Part shown: piece by piece, positions 1 to 62,300 of the stretch | How the letters are laid out: each line of letters starts with the position of its first letter | Numbering within the stretch: position 1 is the first letter of the stretch | Assembly (NCBI GenBank): GCA_016801845.1 | Contig: CM028917.1 | Coordinates: 8,448,501 to 8,512,500, forward strand | From: Polydactylus sextarius | Taxonomy: Eukaryota > Chordata > Actinopteri > Polynemidae | Length of the DNA stretch: 64,000 nt | Direction: 5' to 3' | Notes under the pieces: model-generated | Databases searched by the model: none | What the model saw: only the letters and a program-made list of their open reading frames with translations | Told to the model about the DNA's origin: nothing | Position numbers and translations under genes: made by a program

Positions 1-640
1 ACGAGGTGAGCTTTAGTGAATTAAACCAAGTATTTGAAGTCGCTTCTCAACAAATCGATCCCGCCTGTCACCGCAGCTGTTTTGCCCCCTCCGACACCAT
101 TACCAACACCAACACCACCACCACCACCACCACCACCACCACCACCGGCCGGATCCAGCGGCCAGTACAACCCAGCACATCCGAGCGATACAAGCGCTGG
201 ACATTACAGACACAAAACTCGCGGATCACTCACCGTGTTGTAGCCTGAACCAGCAGCGACACACACACAACAGCGATTAGCTGACAGCGTCTGCTCCCAA
301 AGTAGTGCAGTTTAACCTTTTTATTTTTTATCTCCCCGCCAAACGTGAAAGGTCGACTCGGCTCAGATGAGACGTGAACGGGACGATCTATTCGTTGCTC
401 CGGATCCTCAGGTGACAGCTACACGGAGGTGGAGGTGTTCATTTACATGCGGCTCTCGCCTGCTCCACTCCGCCAGCGCCACGATCGCACCGGCTGGCTC
501 GTCTTTGGACGAATGACAGCGAGCGGGCGCTAAACACGAAGGAGGATGTGGTTTCCACACGGAGGATTTAGCGAGAGACACACATACACACATACACATA
601 CACACACCACCAGAGCGGGGGGCTCGTTCCGTTTCACTGT
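1..640 (-). promoter_or_regulatory. CpG-rich promoter-like block, neighbouring gene start
   Basis: CpG dinucleotides are frequent here (about 40-50 in 640 bases) and scarce in the following kilobases. On the minus strand a TATA-like AT run sits at about 333-319, and a strong 5' splice site CACG|GTGAGTG ends a putative short non-coding exon at 234. A plus-strand donor-like ACGAG|GTGAGC at the left edge is an alternative reading. In human, CCDC134 follows MEI1 in the same orientation (from memory), so this may be the ccdc134 promoter. No coding exon is visible to prove it. Confidence 0.4.
112..146. repeat. (ACC)n trinucleotide microsatellite
   Basis: About 11-12 uninterrupted ACC units inside the CpG-rich block. 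The reading frames it creates (poly-Thr or poly-Pro) have no other support. Confidence 0.9.
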
Positions 641-1914
641 TTCCTCTTAGATCATCAAGCTTCAATGGCACAATCTTAACTAAAAAAAACAAGGAAGTAA
701 AACAATCATAAATAATCATAATGTGGAGATAATTCAAAAATATATATCCAATATTTGCAGCACACACACTAAAAACAAAGATGATGGTGTCAACTTCTGG
801 ACCTCTCTGACTGAATCAGCACGTTTAACTAAATAGTTGACCTACAGTGACCAGAGTACTAACCTTTAATGTGCTCTAAAGATAAAGTTAATCATTCTCC
901 CAGGCACATCACAAACAGCTGCTCCCCTCCTTGGTTCACATCATCGTCACTGTCAGACACACCGGTGCCATGCAAGGTGCCACACTCACTCACAGCTTTG
1001 TGAAGGTGGAAAAAACAAGTCCTTCAAGTCTATAGTTTTCAAAAAAAACAAACAAACAAACAAAAACCTTCTCCCAGAGAATGTTAAATAGAAAAAGAGA
1101 GAGAGCTGAAGATTATGGAGATTTTTCATGTGTTGTATGGATCTCAGTAATTCTCAGAAAAACAAGTGGTTATTTATTTATTTCTTTTTTAATTTGCTGG
1201 AAGGTCATTTAACAAAAATCAATTAAAATACTTGAACTTGACTGTCCCAATTATAAATGAAAACACTAATTTCAGTTTTACCTTCACCATTTCTGTCATT
1301 ACAGAGTTGTAATATCCAAAAAGAAGTCGTTTTAAAACATTTTAACATCACAAACATGTCTCAATAAGGTTGTATGTTTGACTGTGTCCTTAAGGTGTAG
1401 AGTAGAAATGTGTGCTTGATGGTAACAACATGCGCCATGAGGCTAGAGTATAATCCAAACACAAATGGGTTTTAGATTTGATATTTTTTATAGTGCTGAA
1501 TTCCCATATTGTGAGTGAAGATCATTGTTTTCTTTTAACACTGCCTGAAAAATTAAATTACTTCTAAAGTACATTTGCGTTCAGACATTAAAAGTCTGGC
1601 AGGAACACATGCTGCTTTGAGAGAAGAACATAAAAACAATAGGCATCAAAGAAGTGAAGCAATAAATGAATGATGAAAACGAACAGTTGAACTAACGTGT
1701 GTTTCAGTCGGCCGCAGCATCAGCCTGTCTTTACTGTGAAGTCAAACAGACAGATGGACACATCTCCAGCGCGTCTGCAGACGGGAGTTAAGGAGCAGGA
1801 TGAGAGTGGGTTAAAATATACACATAAAGTGTGTGAAATGTTTTTGATAAGTATGATTTGTCCTGACAGCTGGGGGCGTTCCCTTTGTTCCTGCTGTACG
1901 TCTTAACTACAGAT
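641..1914. other. Spacer with no recognisable gene
   Basis: AT-rich sequence with an A-rich run near 1,040-1,065 and no reading frame of interest on either strand. It lies between the CpG-rich block and the inferred mei1 poly(A) site. Confidence 0.5.
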
Positions 1915-2366
1915 ATGATGACGATATTGTTTTTATTCATTGAAACCAACCGACATGATGTACACACACACGTGTTATATAAGTGTGTGGGTGGATGAAA
2001 GACAGGAATATGTGTGTCACTGTGTATGTGTGAAAGAGAGTCAATCAGCACGACATATGTAGACACCGTTTAAGTACCGACTCTGACTGAAATACAGTAA
2101 TGACTCTGTTGTACAACACACTTTCAAAGACATTAAGTGAAAAGCAGACATTCAATAAATTGCCAGAGAAAATCAATGAAGATGCTCTGCTGACAATGAA
2201 GTACAGTATGGTTGTCGTTCCTGTTGTGCAGAGTGTGTGTGTGTTGTTGCTTTTACTGGCTTACAGAGGCACGCTTGAGGTTTTTTGCAGAGTGTTAACC
2301 TTATGAATAGGTGAGGAAAGTGCATGTGCCTGTGAAATATATGCAGCATGTCAGCATGTTTGCGAT
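1915..2366 (-). other. mei1: Probable mei1 3' UTR with poly(A) signal
   Basis: After the stop codon there is no long reading frame. A canonical AATAAA on the minus strand lies at 1,937-1,932 (plus-strand TTTATT) and is the first one met downstream, so the transcript probably ends near 1,910-1,920. This is a motif-only call. Confidence 0.4.
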
Positions 2367-50836
<48,470 letters not shown>

Positions 50837-50891
50837 TTTGGCCGTTTCACCTGTTGAAAATACAGGAAAACCCAGGAAGGTGAGGTGAAAA

Positions 50892-50946
50892 GCTAGCTAG
50901 CTACCGTTAGCTAGCTACTCCTGCTAGCTACTGTTAGCTAGCTACT
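50892..50946. repeat. TAGC-rich palindromic minisatellite
   Basis: GCTAGCTAGCTACCGTTAGC, then TAGCTACTCCTGCTAGCTAC and GTTAGCTAGCTAC: GCTAGC and GTTAGCTAGCTAC units repeated and self-complementary. It lies in the 249-base 5' UTR intron of mei1, with looser TTAGCATTAGC units to 50,998. Confidence 0.85.
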
Positions 50947-51099
50947 GATATTAGCCTCCAGTGCGACAGGAACTTAGCATTAGCATTAGCGCTAGCTAAT
51001 AAGCAACTTACTTTTCCTGTTCCTCAAAACCGAACACTTAATAATAACAGTTTCGTTAGGTTTGTGTTATAAAATCACATAAATGTACAGGAGCCTCAC

Positions 51100-51200
51100 C
51101 TAATGCAGTGAACAAACCGTAAGGTTGATAATTTACTTCGCAGTTTAAATTCAGTAGGACCTCAGTGACTCAGCCGCAGCTGTCATGGCGCCATATTAGT
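51100..51200 (-). promoter_or_regulatory. mei1: mei1 promoter and non-coding first exon
   Basis: On the minus strand, AATATGGCGCCATGACAG at about 51,184-51,201 resembles a YY1 initiator element (ATGGCGSC core), a common start-site motif in TATA-less vertebrate promoters. Downstream, ATTAG|GTGAGG gives a good 5' splice site ending an exon at 51,100. A polypyrimidine tract plus TTTCAACAG at 50,851 starts the exon that contains the ATG. The 5' UTR is therefore probably split by a 249-base intron. The exact transcription start is not visible. Confidence 0.55.
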
Positions 51201-51209
51201 GGCCTCTTC

Positions 51210-51211
<2 letters not shown>

Positions 51212-51261
<50 letters not shown>

Positions 51262-51310
51262 ATGTGTATATATATATATATGTATATGTATATGTATATG
51301 TATATATTTA
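51212..51310. repeat. (TA)n/(TGTA)n microsatellite beside mei1 promoter
   Basis: TA run, seven TGTA-type units, then further TA and TATATG units, immediately upstream of the mei1 YY1-like start element. Confidence 0.95.
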
Positions 51311-53550
<2,240 letters not shown>

Positions 53551-53556
53551 GGGACA

Positions 53557-53558
<2 letters not shown>

Positions 53559-53595
<37 letters not shown>

Positions 53596-53646
53596 TGTGT
53601 CTGTGATTGTGCGCGTGTGCGCGCGCGTATGCGTGCGTGTGTGTGG
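53559..53646 (+). promoter_or_regulatory. ankfn1: GT/GCGC alternating tract at ankfn1 promoter
   Basis: A GC-box-like GGGCGGGAC (53,547-53,555) precedes (GT)n, then GCGCGTGTGCGCGCGCGTAT and further GT, an alternating purine-pyrimidine stretch immediately upstream of the likely transcription start. There is no TATA box. Local CpG density rises from 53,610 on. Confidence 0.55.
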
Positions 53647-53649
53647 GAG

Positions 53650-53832
53650 AAGCGACAGTCGCTCACTCGGCTGTGCGACGCTCAGGTGCTCTTCACCCTC
53701 AGAGGTGAAAAGTCCTCAAGCCGGTGCAATGGATTATTACACCGGATAAACAGAAAAGTGATTTAATGGAGAAATAAAACATGTGGAAGTGACGGAGCAG
53801 CATCGGGAGGAAAGTGGAGGTGTCGACCGACG
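53650..53832 (+). other. ankfn1: ankfn1 non-coding first exon with short uORFs
   Basis: CpG-rich sequence ending in a strong donor CGACG|GTAAGA at 53,832. It holds three short upstream frames: ATG at 53,729 (6 codons plus stop), 53,766 (3 codons plus stop) and 53,781 (3 codons plus stop). None continues into the protein, so translation should start in a later exon. The 5' limit is estimated. Confidence 0.55.
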
Positions 53833-54910
53833 GTAAGAAGTGAAAAAAGTTTTACTGCTGTAAAACTTTTACTTAGTTTTACTTTAACTTCTGTCAGGGC
53901 GCGTTGTGTACGCTACTTCATTTTAAACGTGTTGCGTAAAATGTATAGTTCACATTGTCCAACTGTTAAAAGTTGTTTTTGTTACTTTATGTACACATGG
54001 TGTTAGTTTGAAATGACATACAAATATTTTCTTTTATAGCCTTTTATCCCATAGTCTAGTAAGTTTAGTATCTGGGTGGTAGCCCTGTTCTTTAGCGTTA
54101 AATTAGGATTACATATATTCAAATGATAAATATTAGTTGATATAAATATTATATTTTGTGTTGGAACTTTGTGGAAACTTGGTGAGGTTGTAGTCTCCTA
54201 ATTAATTTGACATTCATTGATTGTGTTAATGTATAAAAATGTAAAAAGTATGATTATCTCTCTTTTATTTACATTTTTTATTTTGCCTTTTGCGAATTCG
54301 TGCACTTAACTAATCTATAAAATACACCCACTCAATAGAAATAAAGCAAGATTTTTCCAAATCATATTTGGTAACCCTTAAAGGTTGTACCCCCTGTGTG
54401 GTTTATCATCAGAAATGAATGTGCTGCATTATTTCCTGTTGGATTAGAAATATTACTCATATATACGTATTTGTTTCCATACACAGTTATTTAGCAATGT
54501 GACATAACAGAAAATATATTTGCAAATGCTGTCAGCATTTGGGCGACGGTGCTGAGGTTAAAAAAAAAAACTCACCACAACCTGAGATATAGACATGCAA
54601 GAAAACCACATTGACTCTGACATGACCCAATACGTCAGCACAGGTTTTTATTTAAGACCCTAACAAGTTTCTGTTAACACAACCGTTGTTCTCTCAACTG
54701 TTACTGCAAACTTTGTACACGCTCTTATTCTCCTCTTGTCTTGTCTTTGTGTTGTCTTTAAAAAAGGCAAACATGAAAGCTAACCTCCTCTCAACTGTCT
54801 CATCAGCACTTTCCACAACTGATGCAAGACATAATAAACAGGAGAAAACTGTACCAATAACAATAGCTGGTATTGCCCCTATATTCCTGCATCCCTCACA
54901 TAAAGACAGT

Positions 54911-54957
<47 letters not shown>

Positions 54958-55445
54958 ATCTCTATCTCTCTGTGTGTGTGTCACACAGTGAGGTAGTTAT
55001 ATGTCACTGTGAGATGTGGCATCACTGTGACCAGTGTGACCTCATATACTGTCCTCAGTCTCGCCAACCAGGGGAGTATTCAGTTTCACACAAGGACAGT
55101 GCACTGCAGAGCTGCACACCAGGACTTGAATTGACAGAGAGATTAAATAAAAAAGAGAGAGTTGAGAGTTTCACTCAGATGAGAAAGTGGTGATGAGAGA
55201 TGAGATGATAGAGTTTGAGTATCTAATTTCTGACAGAAATGATGCTCTTCACATATGAATACACACGGTACAACGCAAAGTGAGGCGACGTGAAAATCAA
55301 TCCAAACTGTGGGACTGTGTAAACAGAGCACAGGGAGGGAGGGAGGGAATGAGAAGAAAGACAGAGACAAATGAAAGCAAAGACTTGCTGACTGAAGAGG
55401 AAAGGAGGGGGCAAACTATGCCAGGCTGCATTTAGCTCCAAGTGT

Positions 55446-55476
<31 letters not shown>

Positions 55477-56163
55477 GCAAGACAGATTTTCAGGCACAAA
55501 ATGTGACTGATTGTAATGATGAGAATGCAATGGGATTTGATAAAGAACCGTCATTACGATAATGGTGAAGATGGATTTTTGTCTTTGTGAGGAGATTCAT
55601 ATTTATTATAAGGAATGAATCATGGCCCTTTTGCATGAGATTACTTATCTTTAGTTAATTAGATTGATGGGTCAGGTACTTTGTGCGCTGGAGGACTTAA
55701 TTCAGAGCGAATAAAACCTGTGTCACATTATAGCGGGTGAAAGAAGAACAAAAGAGAGAATAGTAAGAGGCACAAAAATGAATGCTCTGAGGCATTTTTC
55801 ATCTACTGTTTACAGGCATTGTAACTTTTATTCATTTATCCTCCCACACAGCAGCTCAGCCTATACTCACCCTTGAAGTCGGCAGAAAATTGCCTTTACT
55901 GTAGAATAATCTGTGAGAGCCTGACGGTATACTCTATTTTTTTTTTAATTTCACTCTGTTTCCCTCTCACCTCACTCCCCATAATGCACTCTCGCAGGTT
56001 TCTAATGACTTTCACCTTTCTCCGTACTCTCCCCCAACTCTTATTTCTCTGTTTCAAATGTCATTTTTCTCATTCTGTCTTTTCTTTCTGTGGACTCTAG
56101 CTTGGGTCCTAATCTTTCCTTCCATGAACTAACCAATCCGTCACACCAACAACCATTTCTTCA
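53833..56163 (+). other. ankfn1: ankfn1 first intron
   Basis: Contains a CT/GT microsatellite (54,912-54,982), a T21A11 run (55,445-55,476) and a non-repetitive AT-rich stretch with homeodomain-type motifs at 55,490-55,735. No exon was recognised, although additional 5' exons cannot be excluded. Confidence 0.5.
54912..54982. repeat. (CT)n with CTAT interruptions and GT tail
   Basis: About 20 CT units, then TATCTC units and GTGTGTGTGT; in the first ankfn1 intron. Confidence 0.95.
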
Positions 56164-56237
56164 GATACTCTCTATTTTTCTGTGCTCTGTCTGTTCATAC
56201 ACCTCTCCTCCCCCCTCCTCTCCTGTCCTGTCCTGTC

Positions 56238-56399
56238 ATGTCTGTATCCATGAGGAACCCACCCCAGCGCCGGCGCTCCATGGGTCCAGTATCCCCCAAA
56301 CGCATTTACAGAAACCTGTCCGTCAGGCTAAGGGGCGGAGAGTCATCTGTTGCCGGGGAAGTGGACACACCCAGGCACCTCAGCAAGTCTGCAGATGCT
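56238..56399 (+). CDS. ankfn1: ankfn1 exon 2, likely start (residues 1-54)
   Basis: Encodes MSVSMRNPPQRRRSMGPVSP, then KRIYRNLSVRLRGGESS and ends KSADA at GCT|GTAAGA. SPKRIYRNLSVRLRG is the conserved N-terminal block. The acceptor may be TTCTTCAG at 56,163 (both Mets kept), or ATGAG at 56,254 after a long pyrimidine tract, which would remove both Mets and demand an upstream coding exon. Confidence 0.75.
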
Positions 56400-59260
56400 G
56401 TAAGATACTTAAGTTTAATTTTAAGAGCTGACCTTAAAATAAAATGATTTTTCTTTACATGCTGACTCCGTGTTACTAGGAATATTATATCCCAGGCGCT
56501 ACTACTGCTTTGATTTATGATTAGATTTATGTTTAAGTGTCCTGAATTACTGTCTCCTACCCTGCTGCCTCCTTTGCACAGCAACTCTCTTTCCTCTTTC
56601 TTATAACATAAATCTCTCATCTTTCTCCCTCACCCTCTTGCGGTCATCGACACACTCTCTCCTACTTCCCATTAGTACAAGACCCTGTGGGAGGCAGTGG
56701 AGAATGAGGACACTTTGGCTGTACAAAGCCTGCTGTCCAGAGACCACACCAGCTGTGGAGGAGGCGGAGGAGGAGGAGGAAGCATGTGGGAGAGAGGCGA
56801 GAAGAAAGAAAAGGACTGGGAGAGAGAGAGGGAGAAAGGGGTGAACAGGGTCAGCGAACAGGGCCTGGTCCCTTTAGATGTCGCTGCTCTTACTCACAAT
56901 TCCCCACTGCTGCATGTACTGACCAAGGCAGGAGCCAGACATAACCCTGTTTGTAAGTCTTATGTTTTAAAGAATAAAAAAAAAAAAAATGCTGGGAGTG
57001 GATGGTTTTAAAATACTGTAGCAAAGTCTCAGTACAAATCCTGTCTGTCCTTATTCACTGCGTCTCCTCTCAGTGTGCCGACCGGCAGAGTGGGCACTTA
57101 AGCTGGATTCTCTGGTGGCTCTGGCGGGTAAACGAGTGGAGGAGAGGAAGGAGGAGTTGGTGAGGAAGACAGGAGCAGGGTCTCAAGCACAGTCAGAGGT
57201 CCAGAGACACGTCCGCCTTTGGAGCCTCAGGCTGCAACTGTACTGCCGGATGAGAGAGAACTTCCAAAACACAGGTCAGTGCTCTCAGGTCAGCGTGCGG
57301 CATTTCTTGAACTATGGCTTGGCAAAGGAAATCCATATCATCTGTCACAGTCTCAAGATAGAAGTATTTTATTTTCAACCCTCATCTACAAAGCACACAC
57401 ACACACACACCACCACCACCGCTGCTGACAAAGGCTACAGTGATCAGATATTCTGCCCAATTTCTTTCTTAAGTTTTACTGATTTTGCACCCCAGACTCT
57501 TGCAACTCATAGCCAGCCTCTTGAAAGTCTCCCTCCATCCCCTTTCACCTTATTCAAAATTCAACAGACTGCCTGCTCATCAACCTTTCTAAACTCTCCC
57601 ATGCCCTGCACTCCCTCCACCAGCTGCCAGTGGCTGCTTACATCAAATTCAAAACCTACATGTTGGTGGAATATATAGAAGAGTGAAAATGTGGAAATCC
57701 ACAGAATACATGTAAGGTTTTGGTACAGTTTTCCCTGCACCAACCTGCTCCAATCTTCTTTCTCCTGGTTCTTCACTGACTCAAACTGTTTTTCTTTTAA
57801 TTATGATTATGTAACGACGCCCCCCCCCCCCCCACACACACTAACTTTAATTGTTCTGTATAAACATTTCGCTTAGCTCTCATCTCATTTCTCTTTTAAG
57901 CACTTCCAGTTTTCTGTCCTGACTGTTTTATGATCACAGTGTGACTGTAAGGTCAATAAGGGCCCAGCTCTTCGTTTTGGATGCAGTGAACTTGAGTACT
58001 TGACCTCATTACAAACCTCTGTGGATATGAGTGTCAGCTAAATACAGAAAAATAAAATAAAGACATAAATGGATTTTTGTCTGAGGTCTGTGGTCTAATC
58101 TATCCACTCCAGGTCACAGCTTAGGTCGAACAAACTATAAAATCCTTGAGGTGAAAATCAAGGAGCAGAACACAATAATATTTGATCACAATGCAGAAAT
58201 TTATTTTACTCAGCTAGTGTTCCAATTGCTATTGCAATAATAATAATAATGTGATACTTTACTTATCCCTGTAGGAAACCTCTATTCACATGCTCAGTTC
58301 TTATCCAGCGTATCCAGATAGGTCAGAGCACAGGCTCAGACCCAGAACTGAGACTCAGTGTCTTTGGGCAACTTTAGTTTTACAATCAAGTAGCAACAAA
58401 GTTTACTGATGTCTGTATAGAATATAACATGTGCAGTGCAATTCATGCTACAGCTGTATTCTGTCATATTCACTGCCAGAATGAATTAGCGCTTGTTTTG
58501 AACACAGCTCTGCCTGTTAAATGTTTCTCCCAGAGCTCCCTGGTCCTCCCGCTCAAGTGTCCATCGTGGTGACCAGCACATCCTCTGTGTTTGTGGCGAT
58601 TAAAGAGCCAGAAGGTGACCGCATGGGGCTCATCACCCGCTACAAAGGTAGGTGGTACATAACAAAGTTTATGTTGTGGGTGTTTAGGAAAGGTTGTCTA
58701 CACTGTCAGTTGGACACGAGCAGATCATATTTGCACATTTATCCAGACATTGCAAACCTATTTACATGTGTTGCAGTTGTAACTGACAGATTATGGCTGG
58801 AAATCTGAACAAGGCCTGAGACATTACAAAAATGGACAGAGGAATGGTGGATAAATAAGGGATTTAATGGAAAATTTACTTTAATGGTCTAATATAATAA
58901 AAGTCACATACGTCATTCAAGCTAGCAGGTATAAAAGCTTTATATTTATGTGTCTAGTTTGTCTCTGTCTCTGCTTCTCAGTTTTACAGCTGCATAAATG
59001 TCGTACTTTGCAGCCAAGAGTAGATTAAGCCCAGGTACAGCAAGTTCCTAACACTGTAAACACTCAAATCCTTAGTCCCACCTCCCCCCCATGGGGTTTT
59101 GAGTAAAGCCAGAGAATAATTTGTCAGTGAGATTGTTTTGTGTTCGTAGTGGAATGGAGCACATCAGCCAACTTCAAACGCATCCTTGGCTCAACCCAAA
59201 TTACAGAGACCAAGAATCCCTCCTATAGCATCAAGGGACTCACAGCCGTAAGTCATACAC

Positions 59261-59311
<51 letters not shown>

Positions 59312-62300
59312 ACACAGACTGCAAGTAAATATTAGGGCATCCTTAGATAGTAACTGCAACCACGCATACACAACACATATTGAAAAGTTTAGAGACACAT
59401 TAATATGCATTCACATATAATACACACACATTAGCTCCCCAACCAATCCACACAGAGGCAGTATTTATTGTTCCCCAATCATCATCTACTCTGCTGAGCC
59501 ACTTCCCGTAAGAGAATACTTATCCCGCTCAACTGCCTTACTTAACCAGATGAATTAATAATGAGAGCAGCATGTGATTTCTTTGTCCCGGAACGAACGA
59601 TTCATAAGGTTAATGCACGATGATAATTTGGCGGTCTGGTGCTTCTCCAAATGCAGGGAGTGCATTACTTTGTAAGAGTGAGTGCCTACAATGTGAAAGG
59701 ATGGGGCCCACCTCAGTGCTCTACTCCAGTCAGCGCTGCCCCCTCCAGTGAGTATACTGAACTGCAAACTTTGATGAATGTGGACTTACCACTGTGAAAG
59801 GCGTCCATTCTTTTTCTCTTTGTCCCCGTGTAACAAGATTACTTGGCTGACATCAAGCTCGATGTGAGAGAAGTGGAATCCACTCATGGCTGGTAGATTA
59901 ATGAAATATTAAAATGTGAAGAATTAAAGACGTCACTGTGAATCAATGGGCCTTGTTTCTGTGCTACTTTTAGTTTCAATTCAGTTCATAGTTTGTCTTG
60001 CTCCCGTCCCATCTTTCTCACTACATTAATTGCTGTTACTTTCCACTTTATGATGTGAAATGCCCCGCACTGTTTTTGAAATGGAGAACAAAGATAAATG
60101 ACATTTATTGAAATCCAAACAAGAGTTTGTGTACATCCAAAGTAGTGATATTAGTGATGTTCTGCATGTGAAATTCAAATTCATATCCAACATAATTTAA
60201 GCAGCGCAGAATGAATCAGCTCTGAAACTTTCAGTCATGGTGCACAGATGGTCTCTCCTGCAGTTGCTCTTGCCTCCTAATCATTGAGATAGAAAAAAAG
60301 AAGCACTCAGGACTCGTCTACAGATGAGTTCTTGATGTCTTAATGATTTTCCCTAATTGCATGAAAATGAAAACGATGATGTGTTTTCCCCTCACTTCCT
60401 GTGCAGGTTGGAGGGAGTGCCCCGGTGTGAAGTCACAGTTCAGAAACCATGAGGGCTTAGTGAGGAAACTGCTTGAAGATGCCAAAGAACCTCATTACAG
60501 AGGATTTTGCATAGGTAACACATGGTTCACACGCAGTATGTATGTATAGTATGCCACCATAAGACCATAATGTATACTCATTTACTGCCACAGAAAAAGA
60601 GAAAATATCTCCTAAGTATGAAGGATTAAATGCAAGCTAAGGAAAGATTTTTTGTCCATTATCAACATCCAGTTTCAAAAGGTAAATGCCTGAAATATGG
60701 ACGTGTGATACTCTACAAAATGTGTTTCAGTACGACAGAAGTGATCAGACTTATTTTCCAAACACCATGGGAGCCTTTTTATGCTTGTTTTCTGTTGTAT
60801 TTATATTAATGAAGACATTGTAAAATGTCACAAATTGTAATCAACACCAGGGGCTTTGCATTGGCTCTGCTGCTGTGTTTCATGAATCCCTAAAATCCTC
60901 ACTTTACTGCATTTTATTCTGAATTTACAACATTTTATATCAGCAGCATGTATAATGTGTGTCAGCTCCATTCACTACAGAGAAAACCATTTCCCCACCA
61001 TCTCCCAGTCAAATATCCGGGTGCATACACAGTGAATACGCTTTGGCAGATAAAGTGATTCTCATCTCGTCTGATCCTTCTCTTTCACTCCTCAGAGAAC
61101 TCTAAGCCCCAGAGTCCCAGCAAGCGCCTGTCTGTGTCTCGAGGCATCAAACAACTGTTCCAGTCTGCCACCAAGTTTGTTCGCCTCTTACAGAGGTAGC
61201 AATCCATCTGTTTTACCTGTCCCCGTGTGCCTTGAGGGTATGAGAAGTAATGGATTAAATGTGATGTGGGCACAGCAGTGTAGACTACAAAGCACAAGTC
61301 CAAACTGTTACAATTATTAAAGAAGAACAGTAGTTACACTCAAGATGCCTCAAGGTCAGTAAAGAGCTCCTCTGAGAGGGCTGACAGTTGTAACCACTGA
61401 ACCGTTGCATGTCACAAATGACTGATCAAGGCTTCTCTCTGCCATATGCATTCAGTGCGTCACATTCAGCTCTTAACATTGAATAAATAGTTAGAAAGGG
61501 TCAGATTGCAATGTAAAAGAGCCAAAGCAAAGCTTTAAAAAAATGTCTGAACCCTGCATTGATTATTCATAACATGGGTTCCGCAGAAAAACGCTTCATG
61601 AATATTGGCACAAATATTTCTATAACGTGCAATAAGTGCTAAAGGCTATTAACAGCAGACAGTGTTAACAGTATGTTTAGAATATTGATATATTTAAAAA
61701 CATGTTCTTCGTGGGTACTGTCATGTCGGTCTGTGAAAATACACTTCTATGCACTCTTACTTTACTTGAAAGATTAAAGGCTGTTTTGAAAGTTGAAAAC
61801 TCTCTGATCTCTCTCATGTTTTTATCTGATGAGACAGTTTGAAAATCCAGTGGGCAATATCAGCAAGCAATGATATTTTATTTTATTTTATTTTTTTCAT
61901 TGAAAAATAATTTCAAGTCGATGTTGACTTAAAATAGTCTGTGGCTCTCATGTTGATCTCATTAGGGGCGTCTACTTGGCAACTGTGTTCTACCACAAGG
62001 AAAACATCATGGTGACAGCTGAAGATCAAATCCCGCTGGTGGAGATCCAGTGCTGCTCCACCTCCATCATCCAAGATTTCTTTTGGTTTGCCAAGGTGAG
62101 CTGTCAGTTTATACAAAAACAGTTCATTAATTCATCTAACACTGTCATAGAATAAATGTTTTTGGTCTGGGGCTTAGAGCTCTAAATCTGTTTGGACCAG
62201 TCAGTAGACATGAGGTCAGTGAATTGTTTTTAACTGATTAATCTATTTGTCTATGTATTTATTTATCCAGAATGAAGATTGTGTCATTTTCTGGATGAAC

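Noticed and set aside
6..248. Plus-strand poly-Thr/poly-Pro frames at the window start
   Set aside because: They are produced by the ACC repeat, and there is no further coding evidence.
408..767. 119-codon minus-strand frame beside the CpG-rich block
   Set aside because: Low-complexity Cys/Val and Lys-rich sections without a domain; it overlaps the putative promoter. Considered chance.
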